DNA of 32,302 bases from positions 1-32,302 of the forward strand of contig JAHHHP010000065.1 of the NCBI GenBank assembly GCA_019359275.1. Reading direction: 5' to 3'. Numbering within the stretch: position 1 is the first letter of the stretch; each line of letters opens with the position of its first letter. The DNA comes from Myxacorys chilensis ATA2-1-KO14 (lineage in GTDB: Bacteria; Cyanobacteriota; Cyanobacteriia; Leptolyngbyales; Leptolyngbyaceae). The notes beneath the pieces are model-generated. The model did no database searches. It was not told the origin of the DNA and saw nothing but the letters and a program-made list of their open reading frames with translations. The translations under genes were made by a program, and so were the position numbers. Of this stretch, positions 24,765 through 32,302 are shown one piece after another.

Positions 24765-25706
24765 AGACCTCTTGCAGATTGGCTTGAGACAGGTTGGACG
24801 AAGCACCGACAATGAGAAGAACATCAGGACATTGCAATTGATAAGCGTCCTGATGATGAACTATACAATAGCTCAAACTTTCTCTGCTGCCCACTTCAAG
24901 CGTCGCTTTGGTATCTATCGAGATACCTTCAAAGAGATGGTCAAAGCCCTTAAACTAACCTGGAGAACAAGTCCTAAACCTGGTGCTAAACCCAAATTAG
25001 GACTGGAAGATCGGGTGTTGGTGGCGTTGGAATACTGGCGAGAGTATCGCACCTACTTTCACATTGGCAGTAGCTGGGGGATTAGCGAGTCCACGGTCTG
25101 CCGAATCGTCCACTCGATAGAAGACGCCCTGATGCGCTCACGCCGGTTTCGCTTACCTGGCAAGCGTCAGCTAGTCTGAGGCTTTGGCACGCCAAGCGTG
25201 GTCGTTGTAGATGTGACTGAAACTCCGATTGAGCGTCCCAAGCACCATCAACGCTGGTTTTACACTGGCAAGAAGAAACATACCCTCAAGTGCCAATTAG
25301 TAATTGAGCAAACCACCGGACAGATTATCTGCACTTTCTTTGGCAAAGGACGACGGCATGACTTCAAGCTGTTCCAGGCCTCCGGTGTCCACTTTCATCC
25401 TGAGTGCGAAAGCTTGCAGGATAAGGGCTATCAGGGGATACAAAAGCTCCATACCAATAGTCGTTTGCCCAAGAAGAAACCCCGTAGGGGACAGCTCACA
25501 GCAGCAGAGAGAGTGTATAACCGTCAGCTTGCTCGGGAGTGGGTGGTGATTGAGCAGGTCAATCGCTGCTTGAAGATCTTCCGAATTTTGGCAGAACGTT
25601 ACCGCAATCGCCGCAGATGCTTCGGGTTGCGCTGCAATCTGACTGCGGCTTTGTATAACTTTGAGCGGTCGCAGTTCGCTTCAGTAGGTCAATTTGTAAG
25701 AGGTCT
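24765..25706 (+). mobile_element. IS5-family-like insertion sequence (942 bp) inside the IS6-like element
   Basis: Terminal inverted repeats: left AGACCTCTTGCAGATTGG from 24765; right, on the complementary strand, AGACCTCTTACAAATTGA from 25706; 17 of 21 positions match. The immediate flanks are ATT (24762-24764) and GTT (25707-25709), perhaps a mutated 3-bp duplication; there is no exact target repeat. Confidence 0.82.
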
Positions 25707-25749
25707 GTTGTCTTTCAAGTCTTGCTGTGTCGATTCCGCTACAAGATGA
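24853..25749 (+). pseudogene. IS5-family-like transposase with an in-frame TGA stop
   Basis: The first part (ATG at 24853 to TGA 25177-25179) encodes an HTH region (WGISESTVCRIVHSIEDAL) and ends RLPGKRQLV. The same frame continues after the stop as GFGTPSVVVVDVTETPIERPK with the DDE core (VVVDVTETPIERP, FFGKGRRHDFKLF, LQDKGYQGIQ) and a C-terminal region (ERVYNRQLAREWVVIEQVN). Only one codon separates the two halves, so this is a nonsense change, not a frameshift pair. The frame runs out of the element and stops 43 nt into the target. Readthrough is possible but loss of function is simpler. Confidence 0.83.
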
Positions 25750-26626
25750 GCTTTCGCGATATTGCCGAATTCTTTCTGTTGCGTGGGTTTGAGTTTACCC
25801 ATGAAACGGTTCGGGATTGGGAAGAACGCTTTGCTTCCATTTTTGCCCAGCAGTTGCGTGCCAAACGCAAGGGAAAGGTGGGCAAGATCTGGTTTGTGGA
25901 TGAGACGTACATCCGAGTCAAGGCAAGATGGTGTTATTTGTATCGAGGCATCGATGAGGATGGGAATCTAGTCGATGTGCAGTTGAGCGAGAAACGAGAC
26001 ATGGCAGCGGCAAAGACCTTCTTTGCTGAGGCACATGAGGTCGCACAACAACCGCCTCAACGAGTAGTGACATATAGTCTGGCTTCGTACCCAAGAGCAA
26101 TTGACGAGGAATTGGGAATGAATGTTGAGCATGAAGTGAGGGGATGTCTGGGAAATTCGATCGAACCGAGCCATCGAGAGGTCAAGCAACGTTACTATTC
26201 AATGCTTGGTTTTGGAGCGATTGAGAGTGCGAAACGATTTTGTCAAGTGTTTGATGAAGTGAAGCAATTTTTGCGACCCAGAGCAAGAATGACAGAATTA
26301 GTGTCTCTATCGAGGCAGCGAGAAGGCTTTATTGAACGAGTGCATGAATTGCAGAGGTTATTTTAAGCTACCTGATTGAAGATAGAAAAGAGAAAGTTTG
26401 CAATGATGAAAGACGTCAAAGGAAACCGCGACTTGAGTACTCAGATCTGACAGTTTCCATTTGAGTTCGAGGTTGAATACCCTCGAACCAACGTGAATTT
26501 TTATAGAGGCGCGGTCGTGACCGATAGGGTAGTTAGTCGGGTTGTCGCAAAAGTTTTGAGGTATGGTACTTCCAGTAGAAGAATCTCAAGCTTTAAGGTT
26601 TATCTTTTATTAGTGGAACAACTATA

Positions 26627-27973
26627 GGGTTTGTACACTATTTTGTGTCAAAGGTTCAAAAGTTTGATCTAATAACCACTGAACCAAAAACACAACGATT
26701 ATGACCTTTCGACCTGAATTACTCGATGAATTGCTCAAGAACTATCAAAGTCCTGAAGATTTAGTGGGAGAGGGCGGCATTTTGAAGCAATTGACGGCGG
26801 CGTTAGTCGAGCGCTGTCTGAATGCGGAAATCGAACATCACTTGGAGGAAGAACGGCAAGAGCCAGTCACAGATGACACGCCGCGCAATCGCCGCAATGG
26901 GCACAGCAAAAAGACGATTAAGGGCGAGTTTGGCGAAGCGGAAATTGCGGTTCCACGCGACCGGAACGGAGCATTTGAGCCAATCATCGTTGCTAAAGGA
27001 CAAACACGCTTTGACGGATTTGATGGCAAGATTCTGTCGCTGTATTCGAGAGGCATGAGTGTGCGCGATATTCAAGCGCAACTGCAAGACTTGTATGGAG
27101 TCGAAGTGTCGGCTGGCTTAATTTCTAAAGTCACTGATGCCGTTGAGGAAGAACGTAAACTGTGGCAAAGTCGCGGACTTGACCGAGTTTACCCAATTGT
27201 CTATTTTGATGCGATTGTGGTCAAAGTGCGGCACGAGGGGCGTGTGATGAATAAAGCCATTCACCTTGCCCTGGGTGTGACTCTCTCTGGCAACAAAGAG
27301 CTTTTAGGGATGTGGATGACGCAGAATGAATCCGCAAAATTCTGGCTTTCGATTCTAACTGAACTCCAGAATCGCGGCTTGAAGGATATTTTCATTGCCT
27401 GCTGTGATGGACTGACCGGATTTGCTGATGCCATCGAAGCGGTGTTTCCTAAAACTCAAGTTCAACTGTGCATCGTTCACATGGTACGAAACTCGCTCTC
27501 GTATGTGTCGTACAAAGACCGTAAAGCGGTTGCAGCTGACTTGCGGCTGATTTACACCTCAGCTACCGAAGCTGAGGCAGAACAGCAATTAGTCGCCTTT
27601 GCCGAAAAGTGGGACAAACAATACCCGATTATCAGTCGCTCCTGGATGAACCACTGGGCAAGAGTGATTCCGTTCTTTGCTTTTCCCGATGACATTCGAC
27701 GCGCCATCTACACCACCAATGCGATTGAATCACTCAACATGACGTTGAGAAAAGTGATCAAAAATCATCGAGCTTTTCCGACTGATGAATCAGCACTCAA
27801 AGTCATTTATCTAGCGATGCAGAACGTAGCAAAAAAGTGGACAATGCCGATTACAAACTGGAAGCCTGCTTTAAACCGATTTGCAATTGAATTTGGCGCG
27901 CTCTTCGAGATACCCGCAAGGGGTCGTATGCCAGTGTAATTTTGATCCTTGACACAAAGCTATTGACATACCC
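26627..27973 (+). mobile_element. IS256-family insertion sequence, 1347 bp, with 8-bp target duplication
   Basis: Flanked by the exact 8-bp direct repeat CAACTATA (26619-26626 and 27974-27981). Imperfect terminal inverted repeats of about 25 bp begin GGGT and share the inner block TTTGTGTCAA at both ends. It carries a single intact transposase gene. The clean duplication suggests recent arrival. Confidence 0.93.
26701..27939 (+). CDS. IS256-family (mutator-type) transposase
   Basis: 412-aa transposase of usual family length. The N-terminal part has LTAALVERCLNAEIEHHL and the RNRRNGHSKKTIKGEFG block, followed by DRNGAFEP. The catalytic triad is visible as D170 (VYFDAIVVKVR), D236 (ACCDGLTGF) and E343 (YTTNAIESLN), with the C/H motif QLCIVHMVRNSL between the second Asp and the Glu. 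No frameshift or stop; the flanking 8-bp duplication indicates a functional transposition event. It reads away from the decayed IS6-like element, and its insertion disrupts the MITE-like sequence, not a gene. Confidence 0.96.
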   Translation: MTFRPELLDELLKNYQSPEDLVGEGGILKQLTAALVERCLNAEIEHHLEEERQEPVTDDTPRNRRNGHSKKTIKGEFGEAEIAVPRDRNGAFEPIIVAKGQTRFDGFDGKILSLYSRGMSVRDIQAQLQDLYGVEVSAGLISKVTDAVEEERKLWQSRGLDRVYPIVYFDAIVVKVRHEGRVMNKAIHLALGVTLSGNKELLGMWMTQNESAKFWLSILTELQNRGLKDIFIACCDGLTGFADAIEAVFPKTQVQLCIVHMVRNSLSYVSYKDRKAVAADLRLIYTSATEAEAEQQLVAFAEKWDKQYPIISRSWMNHWARVIPFFAFPDDIRRAIYTTNAIESLNMTLRKVIKNHRAFPTDESALKVIYLAMQNVAKKWTMPITNWKPALNRFAIEFGALFEIPARGRMPV

Positions 27974-28064
27974 CAACTATAGTTTTCTGCGACATAACTC
28001 AACTAATTACACCAATCAGGGACACTTGCTCACCATTTCAAAGCCGATGAAAAGAAAAAGAGGA

Positions 28065-28649
28065 TTATTTCTCTTCTTCTAAACCTAACTCCTCCTTGTA
28101 GTTAAAATCACGCTTAATTCTTCTGTTGGTAATAGGCGTGAGGTCATATTTGGCGTTGTGCTCATTGATTTCTAGTTCATGTTGAGCAAACCACACCTTC
28201 ACCTCAGCGGCAGACTGACCGCTAATCTTCTGGAGAATGCCTTGCGAGATATAAATCGGCGGTTCTTGCTTCGATTTGTTGTACGCGACGATTGCTGCAA
28301 AGACCTTCTCAATCGTGATGCCATCCGCTTCTTCTAATTCTGATTCTAGCTCCTCTTGCTGCACTTCGCTTGTCGGAGAAGAGCTAAGAAGCATGTTCAA
28401 CGCCTGATCGAGCGTCTGATCGTTAACGGAAGTGGCACTGGTGGAAGCAGCGGGTGTAGAGGGATTAAAGCCCTGTTGCAGGATGTCCAAGGCTTGATGC
28501 TTCAGAGTTGTCACAGCGCGAGTCGAAAGGTCATATTTTTGAGCGACCGTCTTACTTGCATTAGTATCACCGAGCAGTTCACGATGTAAACAATCTAAAG
28601 CAACTTTAACTTTTTCGGTCGAAGATAAGGTGTTCGAGTTTCGCGGCAT
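28065..28649 (-). CDS. Hypothetical protein, possible DNA-binding accessory protein, 194 aa
   Basis: I do not recognise a named family. The N-terminal 60 residues look like a helix-turn-helix (NASKTVAQKYDLSTRAVTTLKHQ), the middle is a low-complexity Ser/Thr and acidic linker (about 60-108), and the C-terminal part (ITIEKVFAAIVAYNKS, then GILQKISGQSAAEVKVWFAQ and INEHNAKYDL) resembles a DNA-binding module I recall from cyanobacterial plasmid-type proteins such as telomere-resolvase or recombinase-like families. That resemblance is from memory and weak. The start at 28649 has only a poor ribosome-binding site. A hairpin with AGAG/CTCT arms and a T-run follows the stop and may end transcription. 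Confidence 0.6.
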   Translation of the reverse strand: MPRNSNTLSSTEKVKVALDCLHRELLGDTNASKTVAQKYDLSTRAVTTLKHQALDILQQGFNPSTPAASTSATSVNDQTLDQALNMLLSSSPTSEVQQEELESELEEADGITIEKVFAAIVAYNKSKQEPPIYISQGILQKISGQSAAEVKVWFAQHELEINEHNAKYDLTPITNRRIKRDFNYKEELGLEEEK

Positions 28650-28957
28650 AAGAGAACCAATTAAGATTGGCAGGTAGACTAACGCTCAGTCAGAATACAG
28701 CAAAAGAGAATAACCCGATCATAGAATTCTCAACTCATCCCATTAGAAGTTTTAGCCATTGGAGCTTATTTAAGAACGCCCGCTTTGAAACTACTGTTAA
28801 TCGACAGGTCATGTAAAACCTTAAATGGTTTATCGCTTCAATACCTGTTGATTGAATCATAGCCAGAGTATAAACAGTTCAATGATCTTGCCCGGACAAA
28901 TCAAAGTCGTTAAAATGACAGAGACTCGTTATTTGAAGATCGCTATCAGCCTCAACC
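28650..28957. other. 308-bp intergenic stretch
   Basis: Between the 194-aa gene (whose promoter must lie here) and the 3' end of the glycosyltransferase gene. Only a weak, widely spaced inverted repeat (CGACAGGT ... ACCTGTTG, about 28811-28855) was seen; no gene or RNA recognised. Confidence 0.4.
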
Positions 28958-30358
28958 TTAGCTGAACTGAAGAATGGCTAATCCGGTGTTGATCGCCATC
29001 ACTTCAACCAGCCGAAGCGTTGGAAAGTCAGTCAACCATCGTTTCACCGTTTCTCGCTCTGCGTCGCGGTGATAGTCATCCAAAATCAACCAAGTGCCAG
29101 GGCGAATAAAGCTGTGAAGCAAATGCGGAGCCGGATACCTAGCAAATGGCTGGATCGTATGGGGAGGACCATCCACCAAAATTAAATCAGCTGCAAGGGG
29201 TGTAATTTCAGAAAGGTTGTACCACAAGCTTGGGTCGCCGTTAATTGATTGAACGTGTAAAGGACAATGCACGACCTCGGCACGGTCGAGTAAGTTCTTT
29301 TGCTGCAAGCGCTGCACAGTATCTTGATACCAATAGGCATCATGTTCAAGGGTGATCGATCGATCGATCGTGCCCTCTTGCTTTAGTTCTGCCAGCACTA
29401 CCGTTGAAGCTCCACTGCCTACTTCGACGACCGTGCGAAGCTGATGCGATTCAATAAACTGTGTGATGCACTTTAGCGCTTCAGCAGAAAGTGCCCACAG
29501 ATTTAATTTACTTGAATGAGTAGTCGCCGCGATCCTTTGGATCTTGGCAGAGTCGATTTCAACAGGTTGAGCAAAATCGAGAGAGGGAGCGCCAGCTCCT
29601 GATTGAGGCAGCAAATTAAAATGTGCCTGAACTCGCATTTGTAGCTCGTACTGTTGGGCTAATCCTCGCCGCTGCATCGCATTCTCGATCGCCTGCTTGG
29701 AACACAGAATCTGTTCAATACTCTTTTGCGAAGACACGCAGTCATCATGCACTCGGTAGTAATAGAGGGGGCGCTGTAGATGTGAGACTTCGGTGATTTC
29801 TGATAGTTTTAGGCATAAGTCATAATCTTGCGCCAATGGAAAGCGATCGTCGAATCCACCCACTTGCTTGTAAACACTGCGTCGCATCAAGCGAAAATGA
29901 AAGACCATGAACGACAGTAGCAAGGCTTCTTTTGAGTAGGGGATTTGACAACGTTTGCCATAACCTAAAATTTGATTTCGCTCATTGATAGTTTGGTAGT
30001 CGGTATACACTAAGCCAATGCGAACATTCGTCTCTAGTACGGCAACGGTTTCTTCGAGTGCGGTGATCGCGAGGAGATCATCGCTATCGACTAATCCGAT
30101 GTATTGCCCTGTGGTTTGTAAGATTCCACCAATTAACGCGCGCACTCGCCCGTGATGAGTTGCTGCAACAACTCGGATGCGTTTATCCTGTGCCGCATAG
30201 TGGCGAGCAATTTCAATGGAGTCATCTGTTGAGCCATCATCCCAAATCAGCAACTCAAAATTACTATAGCTTTGACTAAGGACGCTTTCGATCGTCTCAC
30301 TTAAGTACTGCTCCCGGTTGCGGACTGTGGTAATGATTGAGACAAGCGGCTGAGACAT
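28958..30358 (-). CDS. Glycosyltransferase family 2 fused to a class I SAM-dependent methyltransferase-like domain
   Basis: 466-aa fusion, numbered from ATG 30358. Residues 1-230 are a GT-A glycosyltransferase: PLVSIITTVRNREQYL, the nucleotide-sugar motif DDGSTD (40-45), the metal-binding DSDD (91-94), and ED-like QDYDLCLKL further on. After a linker, the C-terminal half has a Rossmann methyltransferase-like core: VVEVGSGAST (about 311-320), LILVDGPP (about 391-398) and WLILDDYHR (about 425-433). The ATG at 30358 with GGAG 11 nt upstream gives the normal GT2 N-terminus; a GTG at 30385 would overlap the PEP-CTERM gene by 8 nt. It is cytoplasmic and has no membrane segment. It may glycosylate and methylate a surface polysaccharide or the neighbouring PEP-CTERM protein; this is an inference. 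Confidence 0.85.
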   Translation of the reverse strand: MSQPLVSIITTVRNREQYLSETIESVLSQSYSNFELLIWDDGSTDDSIEIARHYAAQDKRIRVVAATHHGRVRALIGGILQTTGQYIGLVDSDDLLAITALEETVAVLETNVRIGLVYTDYQTINERNQILGYGKRCQIPYSKEALLLSFMVFHFRLMRRSVYKQVGGFDDRFPLAQDYDLCLKLSEITEVSHLQRPLYYYRVHDDCVSSQKSIEQILCSKQAIENAMQRRGLAQQYELQMRVQAHFNLLPQSGAGAPSLDFAQPVEIDSAKIQRIAATTHSSKLNLWALSAEALKCITQFIESHQLRTVVEVGSGASTVVLAELKQEGTIDRSITLEHDAYWYQDTVQRLQQKNLLDRAEVVHCPLHVQSINGDPSLWYNLSEITPLAADLILVDGPPHTIQPFARYPAPHLLHSFIRPGTWLILDDYHRDAERETVKRWLTDFPTLRLVEVMAINTGLAILQFS

Positions 30359-30377
30359 GGAAGGTTTGCTCCGGAAT

Positions 30378-31454
30378 TTAGACACGAGATGTTGACTCAG
30401 AGTCCCTCTGCTTGCGTTTGCGCCAGGATACTCCCCCCCACACTCCTACTGCAAGTAGCGTTCCCATTGCGCTTGGCTCTGGCACTGAAGCCGCATTTCT
30501 AAAGTCTTTCGTGCTAACCGAATCACTGTCTGGTTCAGTCAAGCTCATCTGACTCATTCGAGCCGAGTTGTCGCTATAGCTGGGTCTCCAGTCACAGCCA
30601 TAGCCAAATTGCCCCCACCATGAACTGTCATAAATCGGGTATTCTTTTTGGGTGGTTGAATGAATGCAGAACTCTCCCCAGCTAACTGGAGGGACACAGT
30701 CCTTCCCAACTAAAACGTAGTTAGCAGCACAAAGTTGCTGTTTTTTCACCCTTGTTACAGAGTTTTTCCATCCCCAGCTCATGCCATCATAAATTTCAAC
30801 CCTTGTAGCAGTACGAGGAACCACTAAAAATAATTCAGCATTCCACCAGTGGGACTGATCGTTGTCCTCACGACCGGGTGTATCATTAAAATAACTTGGG
30901 TCATTAAAGTCGAGTGGCGCATAGAAGGGAAACTCAGGTCCTTCGCTGTCGATCCTGTCTTCTTCGACGCCATGCACGTCCAAGACGGAGCCGTGATTAC
31001 TCCATACACGTTGAATCCAGTTCACCAAATTGGTTGAAGGCTCATCAGGACTAGCGGGTTGATACTTTACTTCAATAGTAGCACCAACATCAGAGTCATA
31101 AAAGTCAAACCCAGCACATTGTTTATCTGGAACGCAAGGGTAATAGTCGCCAATTGAAAACACTGCGTTTAGATACTGTCCAGGAATAAACGTCCATCCC
31201 CCAAGATTTCTATTGTCCTTGAGCAAACGTGTTAGATTTGGTGTCCCTCCTGGTGATAGCATCTGCAAGGGATTCACAGATACAGTACCAACAGCTACAG
31301 TCTTACCTCTGCTACTACGGGGGACAATATAGCCTGCATCGCCATACCTTATTCCACTGCCATAGTCAATGTATGCGGCATGCCCTGGGCGAGAAAACAA
31401 GATGTTGCAGAATGTGATCAATAGTGTCGCTAGGACAGATGATTGATGGCGCAT
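30378..31454 (-). CDS. PEP-CTERM sorting domain protein
   Basis: 358-aa exported protein. The signal peptide ends near residue 27 (FSRPGHAA). The mature part has four or more cysteines (QLCAANYVLVGKDCVPP, GEFCIHS, YGCDWRP), likely disulfide-bonded. The C-terminus is a complete PEP-CTERM signal: VPEPSAMG, a hydrophobic helix and a basic tail (WRKRKQR), recognised by an exosortase. Start set at ATG 31454 because AGGAG lies 8 nt upstream and a proper signal peptide begins there; the frame is open to 31490. It sits 75 nt downstream of the 191-aa gene and 19 nt upstream of the glycosyltransferase-methyltransferase start. No exosortase gene is in the window. Confidence 0.85.
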   Translation of the reverse strand: MRHQSSVLATLLITFCNILFSRPGHAAYIDYGSGIRYGDAGYIVPRSSRGKTVAVGTVSVNPLQMLSPGGTPNLTRLLKDNRNLGGWTFIPGQYLNAVFSIGDYYPCVPDKQCAGFDFYDSDVGATIEVKYQPASPDEPSTNLVNWIQRVWSNHGSVLDVHGVEEDRIDSEGPEFPFYAPLDFNDPSYFNDTPGREDNDQSHWWNAELFLVVPRTATRVEIYDGMSWGWKNSVTRVKKQQLCAANYVLVGKDCVPPVSWGEFCIHSTTQKEYPIYDSSWWGQFGYGCDWRPSYSDNSARMSQMSLTEPDSDSVSTKDFRNAASVPEPSAMGTLLAVGVWGGVSWRKRKQRDSESTSRV

Positions 31455-31529
31455 TGAATATCTCCTAATTCCTTTATTCTTTGAAAGCATTGCTCGGCAT
31501 CAGCAGAAGCTCACGCTTGAACAGTTTGA

Positions 31530-32105
31530 CTAGGTTACATCGGTAACTATGCGGAACTGAATTGGGGAAGTCGTAACTTCTCCAGTCCACACAGCTGCGG
31601 CTTGACCAAGTGAAGTACGATCCTCTATTGAGAGAAATTTCCAAAACCACTCCTGTTGACGAAGAGTACTGTTGTAAACAAACTGAATTGAGTACAGGTC
31701 AGGATTAAGATCTGCATATGCCCAAATGTTTCCGCTCTTTTCGGTAAAAGCACATCTCACCAAGTTGTTCCACCATAGAAACGTGCACTGGCAGATAAAT
31801 AAAGCAGATTCTCCAGACTGGAGAATTTTAAGATTAGATAAGTTAGGCTTTACTCTCCTATCTGCACCGACCATTCTCCCTGGTACAAGTTGATTAGTAG
31901 CATCTCGAAACTCAGGGTGCATTGAATAGAGCCATACGGATTGAGCCGTTTCTGCCATGTTGGTCAGTCGGATACCACAGCCGACTTGGACTTCAGCCCT
32001 CGGTTCATATGGAGGCATGACAACAGTACGATCGTTGATCACCGTTTCAAACCGAATTCCATTCACTTCGATTGCATTGCTTTCGTTCGAGTGCGAAGAC
32101 ATCAT
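31530..32105 (-). CDS. Hypothetical protein, 191 aa
   Basis: Unrecognised, probably beta-rich (EVNGIRFETVINDRTVVMPP, GIRLTNMAETAQSVWLYSM, VQVGCGIRLTN). The alternation suggests an immunoglobulin-like sandwich. Two cysteines lie in the FICQCTFLWW and VRCAF region. No signal peptide. Two ATG codons lie at 32105 and 32102; the first is used here. It precedes the PEP-CTERM gene on the same strand by 75 nt, so the three genes may form one operon. Confidence 0.65.
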   Translation of the reverse strand: MMSSHSNESNAIEVNGIRFETVINDRTVVMPPYEPRAEVQVGCGIRLTNMAETAQSVWLYSMHPEFRDATNQLVPGRMVGADRRVKPNLSNLKILQSGESALFICQCTFLWWNNLVRCAFTEKSGNIWAYADLNPDLYSIQFVYNSTLRQQEWFWKFLSIEDRTSLGQAAAVWTGEVTTSPIQFRIVTDVT

Positions 32106-32302
32106 GATGATTTTCCACTACTAGAAGGATGGACAACTGGTTTTTCGTGCTTGTCGCAAGTCAAGTCGAACTTCTTCGTTAATGTTTGAACATAAAAACC
32201 CTATGCACTCTTCTGTCTTAAATGGTTCAGGCTAAGAATGTGAGTTGACTGGTATTTTTGCGTCTAGCGTGAGACGCTACTTGAATGTTACAAGACCCAC
32301 AA

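Larger units (their letters stand above)
24612..26366 (+). pseudogene. IS6-family-like transposase, interrupted and with a damaged catalytic site
   Basis: The first 51 codons (24612-24764) encode a zinc ribbon (MDCPHCC, FHCKNCCRTFNERT) and PTDI. The frame resumes after the inserted IS at 25707 with VVFQVLLCRFRYKMSFRDIAEF and continues to 26366 with the DDE core (WFVDETYIRV first Asp; the IEPSHREVKQRYYSMLGF block with Glu). The second Asp of the usual VTTDG segment is absent: here it reads VTYSLASYPRAI, one codon shorter, at about 26067-26080. Because the insert is 942 bp (a multiple of three), the frame is preserved across it. The gene is dead by both lesions. Confidence 0.85.
24523..26457 (+). 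mobile_element. IS6-like insertion sequence, inactivated and split by an IS5-family element
   Basis: The 27-bp terminal inverted repeats (24523-24549 and 26431-26457) start GAAACTGTCAGA and match at 24 of 27 positions. The element contains one transposase gene interrupted at 24764/25707 by another IS. Without the inserted 942 bp it would be about 990 bp long. No direct repeat flanks it, so either the original target duplication has been lost or the ends lie slightly differently. Confidence 0.82.
26532..28007. repeat. MITE-like inverted-repeat element (about 120 bp) split by the IS256-family element
   Basis: The left end GTTAGTCGGGTTGTCGCAAAA (26532 on) and the complement of the right end (from 28007, ATTAGTTGAGTT, then ATGTCGCAGAAAA) form imperfect inverted repeats of about 24 bp. 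TA dinucleotides flank both ends (26530-26531 and 28008-28009), as for IS630/mariner-type insertions. Removing the IS256 element and one 8-bp duplication leaves about 121 bp with no coding capacity. Assignment is tentative. Confidence 0.5.

Noticed and set aside
25198..25749. Reading the IS5-family transposase as a two-gene, frameshift-regulated pair
   Set aside because: The two halves are in the same frame, separated by a single TGA, so a frameshift mechanism does not apply.
29359..29374. GATC-rich run (GATCGATCGATCGATC) as a special site
   Set aside because: It lies in the coding sequence of the glycosyltransferase-methyltransferase; such GATCG runs are common in HIP1-rich genomes.

Overview
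The window looks like cyanobacterial accessory DNA, quite possibly plasmid-borne. GCGATCGC-type (HIP1) octamers are scattered through it, and several families are typical of cyanobacteria: an SLH/OprB iron-uptake-type porin, DUF1822, DUF4058, pentapeptide-repeat plus CHAT proteins, RTX proteins and a PEP-CTERM protein. A ParA/ParB pair with perfect palindromes upstream, a tyrosine recombinase and four insertion sequences in 32 kb suggest a plasmid or a mobile, plastic region. No replication initiator, rRNA, tRNA or CRISPR array was seen.

Layout. Positions 1-1300 hold a dinB (DNA polymerase IV) gene on the minus strand, cut by an 800-bp IS1-family element with an 8-bp target duplication. Positions 1523-3621 are a tight minus-strand cluster: DUF4058 protein, small Cys-containing protein, 247-aa unknown. 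Positions 3748-4791 encode a tyrosine recombinase with a TTG start, followed by about 660 bp without a recognisable gene. Positions 5454-10408 are a minus-strand operon: sigma-70-like factor, DUF1822 protein, then a membrane protein with pentapeptide repeats and a CHAT (caspase-like) protease domain. Positions 10650-12803 hold two tandem AraC-family regulators that were duplicated together with about 150 bp of upstream DNA.

Positions 13077-22076 form a plus-strand run of exported or surface proteins: a membrane-anchored Het-C-like protein, a 1558-aa RTX protein with an SdrD-type B domain, a choice-of-anchor-L/RTX protein with a Pro-Thr linker, and an SLH/OprB porin. A short aldo/keto reductase tail remains at 22363-22479. 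Positions 22503-24174 encode ParB and ParA, with two copies of a 26-bp palindrome upstream (24356-24425). Positions 24523-28007 are an IS graveyard. An IS6-like element is split by an IS5-family element carrying an in-frame stop. Next to it, an intact IS256-family element (26627-27973) sits inside a roughly 120-bp MITE-like inverted-repeat element. The minus-strand end (28065-32105) holds a possible DNA-binding protein and then a likely operon: 191-aa unknown, PEP-CTERM surface protein, and a glycosyltransferase-methyltransferase fusion.

How the genes may work together. The sigma-DUF1822-CHAT operon looks like a self-contained stress, conflict or cell-death signalling module with its own transcription factor, and is the best candidate for an undescribed system. 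The Het-C/RTX/anchor-L/porin run looks like a cell-surface or secreted-effector locus. The PEP-CTERM protein and the glycosyltransferase-methyltransferase are translationally close and may make one decorated surface product. These functional links are inferences from architecture and gene order.
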